Positions 12,601 to 23,900 of a stretch of 64,000 nt of DNA are shown here, in pieces. The position numbers and the translations under genes were made by a program. The stretch spans positions 542,612 to 606,611 of the forward strand of contig BCIK01000017.1 of the NCBI GenBank assembly GCA_039545295.1. The letters run 5' to 3'. The notes beneath the pieces were generated by a model. That model had not been told where the DNA came from. It worked only from the letters and a program-made list of their open reading frames with translations, and ran no database searches. The DNA is from Udeniomyces pyricola. Its lineage: Eukaryota > Basidiomycota > Tremellomycetes > Cystofilobasidiales > Mrakiaceae. Numbering within the stretch: position 1 is the stretch's first letter; the number at the start of each line of letters is the position of its first letter.

Positions 12601-13308
12601 GATGAGCAGCTAGGATATAGTATATATACTATGCGAAGACGAGTCGAACCAGATGATCCCCCCGGCTACTATCCGATGGGGAATTTATCATGAAAAGGCG
12701 AAACTGCAACCCCTTTAACTCTCCCCAAAGAGAAGCCCGCGGAAGCCTCATGATCCCGTGCCGGATTCAGGCTGGCACATGCAATCTCCCCGATCAACCC
12801 CCCCCCCCTCGCTTGCCTCCGATCCCCGTGCTATGCACCCACTTCGTAGCGATTGTGACGGCATATAAGCCTAAGCAACGGCATGAACCTACTCGGTTCG
12901 AGATCCGATCCTGAGATTGGCCAAGTCGCTTGGTGATGCCCTGGTACGCCATGCAAGAAGGCTTATCGCTCCTCTGGCTTCAGTTGCTGCACCAGCAGAC
13001 CGGGCCGTCGAGCCAATCGTCGAACTGTGGCACCATCGCCCTGCCCGATCCACATGGATCGGCGAATTGAACCACATCTTTGGACGGAAAGAAGATAGAT
13101 GACTAAGAAACTCACAGTCGTTTGATAGCGGTTCACATTCATCGCTCGCATCGCTCGTGTCGAGATCGAGCGGGTAGAGCCTCCTTGCTGCGGGTCTGGC
13201 GGTGACGGGACTGTCTCGATGGACGGCGGAGCATATATCGAGGGATTTCTGGCGTGCGAAACGCTGAGGAAGGCGGGAGGATGTGAGCTTGTCGATGAGA
13301 GACGCCAT
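9666..13308 (-). CDS. FHA-domain protein with predicted C-terminal tail anchor (N-terminal exons uncertain)
   Basis: The well-supported part spans 12592-9666. It has an FHA phosphothreonine-binding domain with all key blocks: VVLGR, then SVVSKAHAQLKF (Ser and His), DSTHGTTIG and DGDSIVLGR. These are carried by very small exons: 12126-12108 (19 nt), 12017-11942 (76 nt), 11856-11841 (16 nt) and 11758-11738 (21 nt). A long disordered, acidic, Ser/Pro-rich region of about 480 residues follows (exon 11539-about 10100). The last exon carries a basic GKRKRS patch and ends with a single hydrophobic segment, DYITGALVGSIVTVAALASL, four residues from the stop. FHA plus tail anchor recalls the SLMAP/Far9-Far10 layout, but no family-specific similarity was recognised. 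The start is unsure: an ATG at 13308 in a good context opens a 64-codon exon (donor at 13115) that could join through an exon near 13005-12898. It could instead be a separate small gene. Confidence 0.7.
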
Positions 13309-13544
13309 GGTGGGTTCGTGGTTGATTGAGGGGTGGCTGTCAGGTGGGGAAGAAAGTTAGGCGGCAGGGTCAAGGGCATTAGTGGAGAAGACTCGACGTG
13401 AAGAAACACAAGCATCCACATAAGATCCATCAGCAATCATGAGTTCACGATTGATAACCCGCGATATAGCCAACCACCTCGGTTCACCTCTGCCCCCCTG
13501 TACACGTCCTCGATCAGCCACGAATCATTCCGCTTCGCTCTCTA
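13309..13544. promoter_or_regulatory. Short divergent intergenic region
   Basis: 236 bases separate the ATG at 13308 (minus) from the ATG at 13545 (plus). If the 13308 start is correct this is a shared promoter. No motif was recognised. Confidence 0.35.
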
Positions 13545-14565
13545 ATGGAAGACCTTCCACCTTATGCAGCTTGCGAGACATTCCTTCCCAAGTTCACCCA
13601 TCTGCCGTTTCCGATCCTTCTGGCCATCATCGAGTACACCGCATCGTCTCGCGCCCGCATCGAAGACCAGGCAGCTGCCTACCTCTGGCTCTCACAAGAG
13701 GTCCGACTGACATCCCGACTCATCTACAGAGGTGATAGCACTTCACCCAAGATTTGTCACTCGGTGTACGTGTGTCGCTCGATACTGCAGCTAATTCTGC
13801 ACCGTTGTTGGTTCATCTACAGTCGTACAACATCGCCTGCGGACACTCTACTTGCCGTCTTACCTGCGTCACATACGCCCCCCATTTAGCTCTTCTCCCA
13901 TACCGAACTCTATCTTGGACGATACCGGATCTTATACCGTCTCCCGAGCCCCACCAAGCTATCGAGACCACCTGCCTTCGACCGTATCGACAAGCGAGAC
14001 AATCTTCCCACCGAATCGAAAGAGGGAAACTGCTGTGCTCGACCTATACATCGCCGCCTCGCTCAGGGAGACAGCCGAGGGTCTTCAGAGTGATGGGTTT
14101 GGCGAACTTGAGGACTGGCGCGAGGATCTGTTCGTTCTTTATCAGGTACGAAGCATGTGTACTCTGCCCACTGACCAATCCCTTCGAGGACCAGATGCCT
14201 CCGCCGCTTCGCTTTGCAACCCCTCTTGCCTGGATCGAAGTCAATACCTAATATCTGGCTAGTCTCATCTTGCCCGTATGGTCGCTGTGCATCAGCCACA
14301 AGCCCGTCTAACAGATCTTCTGCTCTCCTCCCCGACATTGCCTTGCGCCGAGATGCCTTTTCCTCGATCGGACTTATCGCTGCGCTTCACTCCGAGGAGG
14401 GTGGCCGTTATTCGAATCGTCGGCGGTCGACGTAGGGATATATTAGCGTTTGACCGAGCTAAGGGCGAGAAGGAGGAAGTGACAGTTGCCCGAATCGAGA
14501 GTGGGTTGAGGAGGATGCGTGGCAAGTGGTGGATCGAAGGAGACGGCACATCAGCCGGCCAGTGA
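13545..14565 (+). CDS. Protein of unknown function, F-box-like N-terminus possible
   Basis: The model starts at 13545 (MEDLPPYAACETFLPKF), and its first exon has a leucine-rich stretch (HLPFPILLAIIEYTASSRAR) that resembles an F-box start but is not diagnostic. Joining the donor after IYR (about 13731) to the acceptor at about 13823 gives VVQHRLRTLYLPSYLRHIRPPF. A second intron with donor at about 14146 (after VLYQ) and acceptor at about 14262 leads to SHLARMVAVHQPQARLTDLLL and a C-terminus rich in Arg (RMRGKWWIEGDG) ending at 14565. The product is about 280 residues with no recognised catalytic motif. Frame continuity through both introns and the conserved-looking charged segments support a real gene. 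Confidence 0.6.
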
Positions 14566-14984
14566 GGAGGGAACCATGATGTCTGTTGTATTTGTAGGGG
14601 TGGATCGATGCTTGAGTTACACGTGATAGTTTATGCGTCGTGAGCCGACAAGGAGATATATATATATATATATGTGTGTGTGTGTATATGAGGAAACTGA
14701 GTTAAAAGGGAACATAAAGAAAAGTATACCAAAGCGTTGCAAAGCGTCTCGTGTACATGCACAGCCTGGAGGTGTCCAACTCTCATGATCATCGCTGGTT
14801 GCCACAGCTGTCTGCCGGTTTGCCATCCGCCGATCCTTCTCTCTCATCCATCCACCCAAACCCTAGTCCCACCCTTACCTTCATTCACCGTCCTCACCCC
14901 GTTGTGACTCGCACTGGCCTGGAGGTTCACTCGACGTCCCCCCGCCCGCCAACGTGTCTTGAATCCATCCTCAACCTGTCCGCC
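14566..14984. promoter_or_regulatory. Intergenic region upstream of PIF1
   Basis: It holds an (AT)n tract at about 14655-14673 running straight into (GT)n to about 14686, then pyrimidine-rich sequence before the PIF1 start. The simple repeat probably sits in the 3' region of the upstream gene. Confidence 0.5.
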
Positions 14985-17900
14985 ATGCTCCCGCGTAAAT
15001 TCGCTAGCCGGCTTCAAATCGTCCGCACTGGAAATTTCGGTTTGTGTCATGAAGCCTTCTTTCTTGGTCGCGTGCCAATCTTTCGATGCTTTCTATTCGA
15101 AGGAGTATCGTGCTTATTCTTGGCCTCATGTCATCATCGCGTATAGGTTGCCAACGACAAAAGGCCGCCTACGCCACTGCATCTCCCTCACGTCAAGCCG
15201 GATCGGCGACTGGTCCGTAGTTTCTTCCACTTTCCGCCCCTGTTGTCATTCGCTGCTCACGCGAGCCGAGTTACGCGCCACATCACCCATATTTCCTCAC
15301 TGACGCGTTCGTTTTTGCTCGTGTAAACGCCTCTCGGTGACTGTATCCGGGGTTCATACCACCGCTGTAGCACTGAAACAAGAGACCGCGTCCTCGTCAT
15401 ACATACATCCTTTTCGGCACCACGCTTCTTCTTCTTCCCCTGGTGCGACCTCCTTCCGATCAGGGTCTCCCTCGCTAGCGTCCTCGTCAACGTTGAGGTC
15501 TCGAACACGCCATCCTTACCGTCACAACCCTATCACCGACCCTGCTTCGGCATCCCCATCAATCACTCTCGATCTTACCAATCACACCGAACTTTCGTCT
15601 TTGTACGATACCGGTCCCGTGCCTCCACTTCCACTCGAATCCCTTCAACCGTATTCCTCCAACGCACCTCCACCCCTCTTGGATGCGGACCCTTCCCTCC
15701 CTTCTGATCCTTGGCCATCCGACCAACCTCCGGCAATTGATTCGGACCCAGCTCAGCTCGTCTCACCTTCCCTCGCTTCCCCTGCATCCTTCTCGTCCAG
15801 TACGGTCCATACCTCATCAGTGCCTGAAAAGCTCGAACACGAAACCTCATCCATTCTTTCTGATCCTAAGACTCAAGAGCCAGAGATGAAGGCACTTGAC
15901 AAGCCGACCTCACCGGAGGCTGAGCTTTTGGGAGAAACCGAAACCTTGTTGGCCAGCAACCCCCCTCCTTCTTCTGATCTTGTCAACATCGCCGACCCCA
16001 CGTCCGAACTCCACGAGAGCGAAGCTCAAGCTGGTCCGGCACCAACTTCTTCAGAAAATCTCATGCCGTACGTCGAGGCCGAGGGGGAAGTCCTCCTCAC
16101 GGCCGAGCAGCGGAAAGTCCTCGACTTCGTGCGGGAGGGCAACAATTGCTTTTTCACGGGCGCAGCTGGTGAGTTCAAACACGGAAAAAGGTTCTCGTGC
16201 TGGTGTCAGTGGTTCACTGGTGGCGCTCAATGCCATGCGTAACAACTACCAATGTATCGTTTGAAGCTTACGAGGGGATTAGCTTATGCTGAGGATCTCT
16301 CGCATGTATTGTGCATTTCATTTTTCAGGAACGGGCAAGTCGGTCCTCTTACGGGCCATGGTTCGAGCTTTGAATCAGGATCATGGACGATCCGATCAAG
16401 ACTCGTTCGTTGGTGTCACGGCCTCCACCGCAACGGCAGCTGCTAACTTGGCGGTCGAGCCTCGAGCTCACACGTTGCACTCGTGGTCTGGGTACGTCAC
16501 TGTCGTCCCAATCACTGCATCCTTACTTTGCTCTGCTGATATACGCACGGGCTGAACTATGCTCTGAATCCTTCATCTCCCTCATCAGATGGACTCCCTA
16601 TCTTCAGCTCGACGTGAAACGAAGATGGGTCAAAGCGATGCAGAAAACTCGCCCTCAGGTCTACGAACGATGGAGGACCACTAAAGTTCTCATTATCGAT
16701 GAAGGTCGGTGGCTTGAATACATTGCTTCTTTCCTCTTTGGGCCATTGTACGGTTTCAAGACGCTTTTGCTCACCTTGATCTGTCCTGCATCTTGTGGCC
16801 ATCAATCACCTTCATGCTTTAGTCTCTATGCTGGATGGTCGGCTTATCGATACCATCAGTCTGATGGGTCAGGACATCCGTCACGGTCTCCCGGGTAGCG
16901 ACCAACCGTTCGGTGGCATTCAGGTTAGTCGATCTTGGCTTGTCACTCTGTCTCACTGAAATCATTGGCTGATAGTGTTCCCCGTTCGTTCTTGCTTCTC
17001 ATAGGTGGTCTTCACGGGTGATTTCTATCAACTTCCCCCCGTTGAAAAGGACAGATCGGAAGACGAGGAGCCGAATTTCGCGTTTAACGCTAAATCCTGG
17101 CAGAAAGTCATCAAAACATCCAACTGCTTCTTTCTGACCCAATCGCATCGGCAAAAGGATCCTCGGTTTGCCCAACTGTTGAATCGGCTCAGATTTGGAG
17201 TCCTCACTGATGACGACAAAAAAATCCTCGACCGGAGGTATACCACTCCAAAAAAGATCCCGACGTCTTGTATCGAGCTGTGCGTTTCTTTTTGTTTTGT
17301 CTTTTCTTTCCGCCTCGTGTTGCTTCAAGTGTCCGATAGCAAGCAGTGCTTCCGTGGAAGCTGCATCAGATGTTGATACTTCATCTCCGTGTTCGTATCC
17401 AGTGTAACCCATCGCAGCATTGCGGATCGCATCAACCAGGAGTTTGTCGACAACGTCGACTCCGACATCATCGTGTTCCGGGCCGTCGACAGGAAACTTG
17501 TCGAGGATAACAGCGCGTATCGTGATGCTACCGATGAGGAGATGAAAGCCAAGTACCCTTCCTTCAACCCAGACGTGCACATTCGTCTTCGCATTAAGAA
17601 GCCTCCAGGAGAAGAAGTGATTCCGGGAAAGCAAGGATTTCATGCTGGCGAGTTTGAACGAGCCTTGAAGGAAATGGACAGGTAAGCCGGACAATCCGCT
17701 TCCAAGATGCATTATCCTGTCTCGTACACCTCGCCTGACTTGTCTTGCTGTCCCATTCGTCAGACGTCAATCAGAATACAGCGTGAAGCTCGCCAAGGTT
17801 CTGTATCTAAAGCTTGGCGCACCTGTCATGATCAATCAAGTATGTCGACATCCAGCTTTTACCATCAGCATCCCTTCTACGGCTCATGTGCTTACGAGTA

Positions 17901-18810
17901 TACCTTTTTTTCATTTTTTTTTCATCGCAACTCATCAACAGAACATCAGAGACTCTGAGACCAATGAGATAAAGTTCTACAATGGACAGCAAGGCGAAAT
18001 CACTGCGTTCGCCGGTTCGAGCGTCTGGGTCAAATTCGCGGGAGAATCGGAACCCCGAGAAGTCAACCCGATTACGGAAGTTGTCTACAAGATTCCACAG
18101 TCGAGTTCAGCAGCGTATGGGCGAAAGATGCCTATCGTTTCGAGACAACAACTTCCGCTGAGCATCTCCAAGGCCATCACCATCCACAAAAGTCAAGGCC
18201 AGACGCTCAAGGTCGTCAAGGTGAGCCTTTTCCAAACATGATGTGTGATGGCGCCGGTTTGTTCATTTGTTGATGTCGTCTTCGCTTCGATCGCTGCCAA
18301 CCATTCCGCAGATCACCATGAATGAAGGATGGGAAAGAGGTCAGGCTTACGTTGCGCTCTCGCGTGCTACCTCACTCAATGGCCTCTACCTCACAAACAA
18401 GATCAAGAATTTCGACCCGGCTATGTAAGTTCACTCGCCCTCTGTCATCTTGTACCATAGACTCAATCCATGTCTGGTTGGCATATCACTGACGGGTTGT
18501 CTTATCTCTTGTATCCGGTTACGTCATTCAGTCTACAGCCATGGGGTACTGTGGCCAGATTCCATGCGCAGTGCGTTGTTGCCTTGATTATACGCTTCTT
18601 AACCCAAGATACGATTGCGAGCCTAATTCAGACTAGTACTGACCCCTCACCTTATTGTCGCGATGTATTCTCTCCACCGCCTTCATTTTTTTGCCGTGCA
18701 GATTCGCCCAGGATGATATCAACAAACTATTGCAACCAACCGAGGCGTCGTCCGATTCATCTGCCGAGTCTAAAGTCGATGACTCGGCCATTTCTTCTAC
18801 GCTTAACTGA
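14985..18810 (+). CDS. PIF1: ATP-dependent 5'-3' DNA helicase PIF1
   Basis: PIF1 unwinds DNA, resolves G-quadruplexes and limits telomerase, in the nucleus and mitochondria. The twelve exons are 14985-15039, 15147-15212, 15371-16168, 16329-16491, 16589-16704, 16823-16923, 17005-17279, 17403-17681, 17764-17839, 17942-18220, 18312-18424 and 18702-18810. They sum to exactly 810 codons (809 aa). The N-terminus MLPRKFASRLQIVRTGNFG is basic and amphipathic, as expected for a mitochondrial presequence, and a disordered Ser/Pro-rich region follows to about residue 280. Motifs run in order: FFTGAAGTGKSVLLR (Walker A, about 300-315), KVLIIDEVSMLDG (Walker B), VVFTGDFYQLPPV (motif III), LTQSHRQKDPRF (motif IV), KAITIHKSQGQTL (motif V) and AYVALSRATSL (motif VI). 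The Walker A glycine is split by an intron. The C-terminal tail is acidic and Ser-rich. Confidence 0.95.
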
Positions 18811-20034
18811 GGACACTGGTCTTGAGTTATCGAAGCATCCGCCTGTTGTTACCGTTTTCCTTCCTTTCTACAATCTCGACTCTTGCCATGCTTGCTGCTT
18901 TTTTGTTTGTCCACCTTCCGACCGATGCTTTCTAAATCTTTCTTCAATCAGCCCCTCCCTCCCTTTTCTCTCGCATGCCTTCGCCCAGTCCGCTTTTTTT
19001 TTTTTTCGCTTACTTGACAACATACACCTTTTCCTTAGCGCTTCTCCCTTCCTACATAATGTCCGTTACGACCCCTCTGCATGACCCCCCATCAATTTCC
19101 TGGCTTGTCCCTGTTCTTCAACCCCTCTACATGCACTTCACTTCCTACCTCACGATCCCATTCCCCCTTCTGATCTAGGCTTTTTTTTTTCCTTCCACGC
19201 ATCCTATCGACTTTGCTTCCTCATCTATTCCTCTTCCTATCCTTCTGCTCTTGTTTTTTCTTTGTTCGTATATTCGTATCTCAGCTGATTTCCGTCCTTT
19301 CGGACGTTAGAGATCGAGGAAATGGCCAGCAGTACCAGCTGTTCTTTTTCCTTTTTTTTCTTTTTCTTTCTTCCTTCTTTTCTTCTACTCGTCAATTCGT
19401 TGATTGCATGAAGCCTTCGCTGGAGAAACGCGCTTGAGACGAGCAGATTTCTCCAAGTCGATAACGGTATCGTGGTATATCAACTGTGCATGTATAGAGA
19501 GAAGGGATTATAGACGAGACGGCACGATGAGGCGATTAAGAAGACGGACTATGATACGAGGCAGTAAGGTATATGAGAGTAGACATGAAGAGTATGTCGA
19601 AAGAACTAGGGTAGTGTTCGGAAGGAATAGAAAGAGAGAGGTATATTGTATAAGTCGAGGCATGAGAGGTAGAGCGAAAATGAGAGGATGGGAGGGGGGT
19701 AGGCAAGATGACACAAATATCCAAGAGTAAGGGATGAGGAGACAACAAAGATGTACCGACACTGGAAAACTCAAAAAGAAGGAACCAATAAAGAGAAGAA
19801 GCAAGTACGAAGGAAAGCGTGTGACTCGTCGGCGATAGAGCATTAGAGGTTAGAGGACAGCATAGAGAAGAAACTAAAGGAAGAACAGAGGAGGGGGAGA
19901 AGTAGGTAGGGGAGGAGAAGTGGAAAGAGTAGAGGTGGTAGAAGAGGCAGAGATAGGAGGAGTAGGGGCAGAGGTAGAGGCAAAGGGATTAGGCAAAGTA
20001 AACTTGAAGGGGATGTGCAGAACAGAGGACAATA
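18811..20034. other. Convergent 3' intergenic region, T-rich then purine-rich
   Basis: PIF1 and the next minus-strand gene end toward each other. The left half is strongly T/C-rich with several T runs (for example near 18990 and 19180), and the right half is A/G-rich on the plus strand. Both fit 3' untranslated and downstream sequence of the flanking genes. Open frames here lack splice logic or similarity. Confidence 0.55.
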
Positions 20035-20927
20035 TTAACAAGGGGAGGGTGGAGCAGCCAAGAAGGTGAACTTCCGAGGGGGTTGCGATTCCAGGAGGAG
20101 GGGAAGATCTCCCCGGAAGGAAGAGTTTATGGGCGATAGTGCCCGCCGAGGCTTGTGCGATGGGGTGCTCGGCGGGGTCAGCGGAGCAGCCATGGGGTGA
20201 TTAAGCTTAGAGACCTTGTTGATCTCGCCCTTAATCTTACCCTCGGGCGAGGGAGGTGGTGTAGGCGGCAGAGGGCCGGAAGGAGATGATCGGCAGGGCG
20301 GCAAGACCCGACGGACGGGGAGAGGTCGAACAGGGGTGGCTGACGAGTCGCGTTGTTGTTGCTGCTGCTGGTCACGTTGCCTATGTTTGGCCGGACCTCC
20401 TCGTACGCAGGCTTGAGTGTTGCGTGATCCGTCCCTCGCATGAACACGTGCTGGAGTGGTGATGTCTGTGGGCAGAAGCACCGCCGGAACTGGTTGAAGG
20501 ATGACGGGGGCTTTGCGGGAAGCCGGGATCACCATCTCAGCTCGACTGTAAGCCGCCGTCATCTTTGAGACGGCGGTGTAAGGACTTGCCGTCTGCGAGA
20601 CAGATGGCAATGACATGATCGGGTCGGATGAGCATGGGCAAAGGAAAGAAGAGAGGAGAAAGGTGTCATGATGTGGGAGGGAGAAGAGGAAGCGAAAGCA
20701 AGAAGCGGATGTGAAACAGCAACAAGAGGCGATCGCGTCAGTCAGGAGCTCGATGTGGTGGGGAAGAAGGAAACGGGGCAATTGCAGCTTGTGAAAGGGG
20801 AGTGGCAGTACGTGATTCCGCTGGGTGCAGCTGAGATCCAAGCATGCAACAGGCCATGCCGTGCACCACGCAGGGATGCAATTGAGGCGAGGACGATAAA
20901 GGTACTGACCTCGTGCTCGTACACCAT
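20035..20927 (-). CDS. Small proline-rich protein of unknown function
   Basis: The preferred model has exon 1 at 20927-20910 (ATG in a CGCCATGG context, six codons, MVYEHE) and exon 2 at 20592-20035, joined at a TCTCGCAG acceptor, for 191 residues. The alternative is an unspliced start at 20616 (MSLPSVSQ) in the same frame. The protein runs TASPYTAVSKMTAAYSRAEM, has a Gln run of six, then Pro-rich blocks with many SP/TP sites (PPTPPPSPEG, LTPPSTPSHKPRRALSPI) and ends FTFLAAPPSPC. This looks like a disordered, potentially CDK-phosphorylated protein. No family was recognised. It has a 4.1-kb upstream region shared with the gene at 25061. Confidence 0.6.
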
Positions 20928-23900
20928 GGCGAGGTCTCGGCGGACCGGCGCGACGCCCGTCGAAGAAGGGACCGACGTGGCGAAGGGGAAAGAGAAGGAA
21001 GGGAAGCAGAGGTAGAACATCGTGTTGAATATGGATGTGGAGGATGTGATGTAAGGATTGTAGGAGGTTGGTGTTGGTGTGGAATGGGGAAAGTGAGAGT
21101 GAATGTGGGAGTTAGGAAGAAGAATCCTGTGAGAGAAGAAAGGCCTTCTTATACCCTTCCAGAGCGCCTGCCCGCCCCCTCGTCTGCTCGCGGCTGCTGT
21201 CTAGACTCCTTCTCTCGCTGTGTTTTTGTGTCCCGTCTCGATTCAAGCTGATCAGTACACGAAGCTAACAACGGGTCCTGCACGCCCCTCCCGCACTTGT
21301 GACGGTTCAGGTACGTCTCTGAGCGATCGGGTGTCCAGTCGCATTCACACGCACACCCTTTCGACCCCCTCTCAGCCGTCCCTTCGTGCCATTACCCTCT
21401 CGGTGTATGACAGAACGATCACGATTACGAAGCGTTCTCGGTCAGCCGTCCATGTCCTGTTCGCACACTTCCTCGGCGTGTGCATGGAGCATCTCCCGAC
21501 GCTCGCTGGCAAACTCTGGCGGCAAGGCGAGGCAGTCTCCTTGTCATATCTGATTCGCCGACTGATTTCCCAGAGGGGCAAAGGTGAGAAGGTGAGGAGG
21601 TGAGGTCGTCAGACGAGAGATCAAGAGATAGCAGAAGCGGATGCGACAGCCGGCCCCATGATCCGAGCTGGCCGGCCACCGCGGGCTACCGGCACGAGAG
21701 GGGAGAGAGCGGAAGTGCGGATGAGAGGAAGAGCGAGACAAGATCAAGAGGGGTAAGCGATCGACCGTGACGCTGAGTGCCCGACAGTCATGCCGTGGGA
21801 CTCGGCTGAAAAGCAAGGAGAAAGCCGGCGATCGGAACCAGAGGGAGACAAATGGCCGAGAAAAAAGAGGTCAGAGAGGGGTCAAAGGAAAGTCAGAGAG
21901 GGGTCAGTGGAAGCAGCAACCCGTCCACCTGGTCCATCCGGTCCAGCCGGTCACCCCTGAGATCCTGAAAGCCCGCTCATTCCCGTCTCATCTTGTTGCA
22001 TCTCTTTCTTGCTCTCCCCTCTGTTGTCTTCTTTCCGTCGCATGCGCTTGGTTCCCGCGCCCCGAGTCGATGATCGCCACGCGAGCCTTGTATAAGGCCA
22101 CAATGGCATCTTATCTTCTTCCGAGCTCCGGTTCTTCCCTCTGCCTCCTGATCGTCGAGGGACGATCCCGAGCTCCAGTTCGGCGGACACTGCGTGTTCG
22201 GTTCTGGACCGCCGAATGTGTCGGGTTCCAGCGGCGGATAACGATCAAGAGCGACGGCGAAATGGCTGCAATAGGAGTGGAGGAACAAAGACGGGGTGGC
22301 GAGTAAGATCAGGCCATAACCGAGTCTGTGGAGGCTCGTTGTCCTCTACGGCACGATCGGGAGTGGGATAGGCAAAGAGGGAGATGGAGCCGAGTCAGTC
22401 GATCCAGGTCGACCCAAGACCGATCGTGGCTGATCGTCGTATCGTCATATCGTCGTATTGTCGTGGGCTTGCGGGATAGCTGGTCGTCGCAGGCAAGTCG
22501 ACTGTCAAGGACGTCATGTCATGCATGCGATATCGCTCGAGTCTCGTCAAGGGGCGTGGCAAGTCCGAAGGCTCGGACTGCAAGAGACTGAACTGGAGGT
22601 GACTGAGGGAGTCGACAACAAGAGTATGTAATTATCGCCAGACCCCGATATGAATGGATCGAATAAAGACTAGCCGATGGTAGAATGATTGATGGAAACG
22701 GAAGGAGTGTACGGCGTTCGATGTACAAGCGTTGCGAATGGGATAGCGAATGGCAAGAGGCGACGTCCAACCTGGTACAAAACACAGACAAGACAATAAC
22801 CGTCGCACAGCATGGTAAACTTGAGCATATATATATGCGTCAGTATGTGCAGGATTGGTGTGCATGAAGGCGAGACGATGACGGATGAGGGACAACGGAG
22901 GAGGAACATGTCGAGCCGAAGACGATTGTGGTGGGGCAGCGCGGTGCAGCGGCTGTTGTGATAAGGGCGGTGAATGCGATGGACTTATGACAGAAATTGG
23001 TAGACGCGAGGGTTTGCGTGTTGATGGCTCTGAGCGATATGAGGAGGCAGGACAGGGGGATCATCACTGATCAGAATGAGCAGAGGGGGCAGGCGTCTGG
23101 GTCGTCGTCCAAGAGAGTCGAGAGGTGTGCGTCTAACGGCGAATCACCTGGGAACGTCAGGCGCAGTGCGGGCCTCTCTCTGTATCTAGTCGATATATAC
23201 ATGACAGCAGCTTCTGCTCGTCTCCCTGCATATGTCTCGCCAAGATCTGGTCCTCAAGTCTCAGCAGATGAGGCCATTGTCATACGCTCCCTCATATGAC
23301 ATTGCATACACCTCTGGTGCGTGTATATATACGCTAACATGTAGACTTATGTCTCCTAGCCGGTCGGCGATGGCCGGTTACGGACGCCCTTTCTCAGCTG
23401 ACTCGCTCCTCCTGTCTCGGATTATGATGGCCAGGCGCCTCCTTCTCCTTGCTTGGGCCAGCTCAGCCTTCGTCGATGGTCCCCTTGTATGTCGTACTCA
23501 TCACTCCATACACCTTGACCTCGCCTCACTACTCGACGCTAAATCCTTCCCTCCTACTCTCTCTCTTTCCCTCCTTCGCTGCAGCTCGATCGATCGCCAT
23601 CGTACCACCATATCAACGCTGGCTCTTAGATGTCACTCGCCATCATCGAAGCCTTGCTCCGACCGTGTTTCAGACACACCCTCGGCTGTCTGTTTTGACC
23701 CTCACTGTGCTAGCCAGACGGCATATGACTTGTGCATATGTTTTTCGTTGTTGTTGCTGACAACCCAAAGTCTTGGAGCAGTTGGAGTGAGCGATCGATG
23801 CCTCACGTAACTTTATCGGATCATGTTTCTTGCGACACGCAAGCAAGATCGCCAACAGACGTCAGACCCTGGACGCTCGGCCGATAGATATATGGGTCAC

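Noticed and set aside
12820..12912. tRNA-like GGTTCGAGATCC string
   Set aside because: No matching A box or cloverleaf stems around it. Other GGTTCGA-like strings in the window also lack stems, so no tRNA is called.
14655..14686. (AT)n(GT)n tract considered as a promoter TATA element
   Set aside because: It is a simple microsatellite just after the stop of the upstream gene and about 300 bases from the PIF1 start.
21767..22306. 179-codon plus-strand open frame in the long intergenic region
   Set aside because: Composition is biased and repetitive, there is no domain, no splice context and no good start; open by chance in GC-rich DNA.
23232..23810. 192-codon plus-strand open frame
   Set aside because: No recognisable domain or splice sites, and no flanking exon. 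The Ser/Leu-rich translation looks like out-of-frame sequence.
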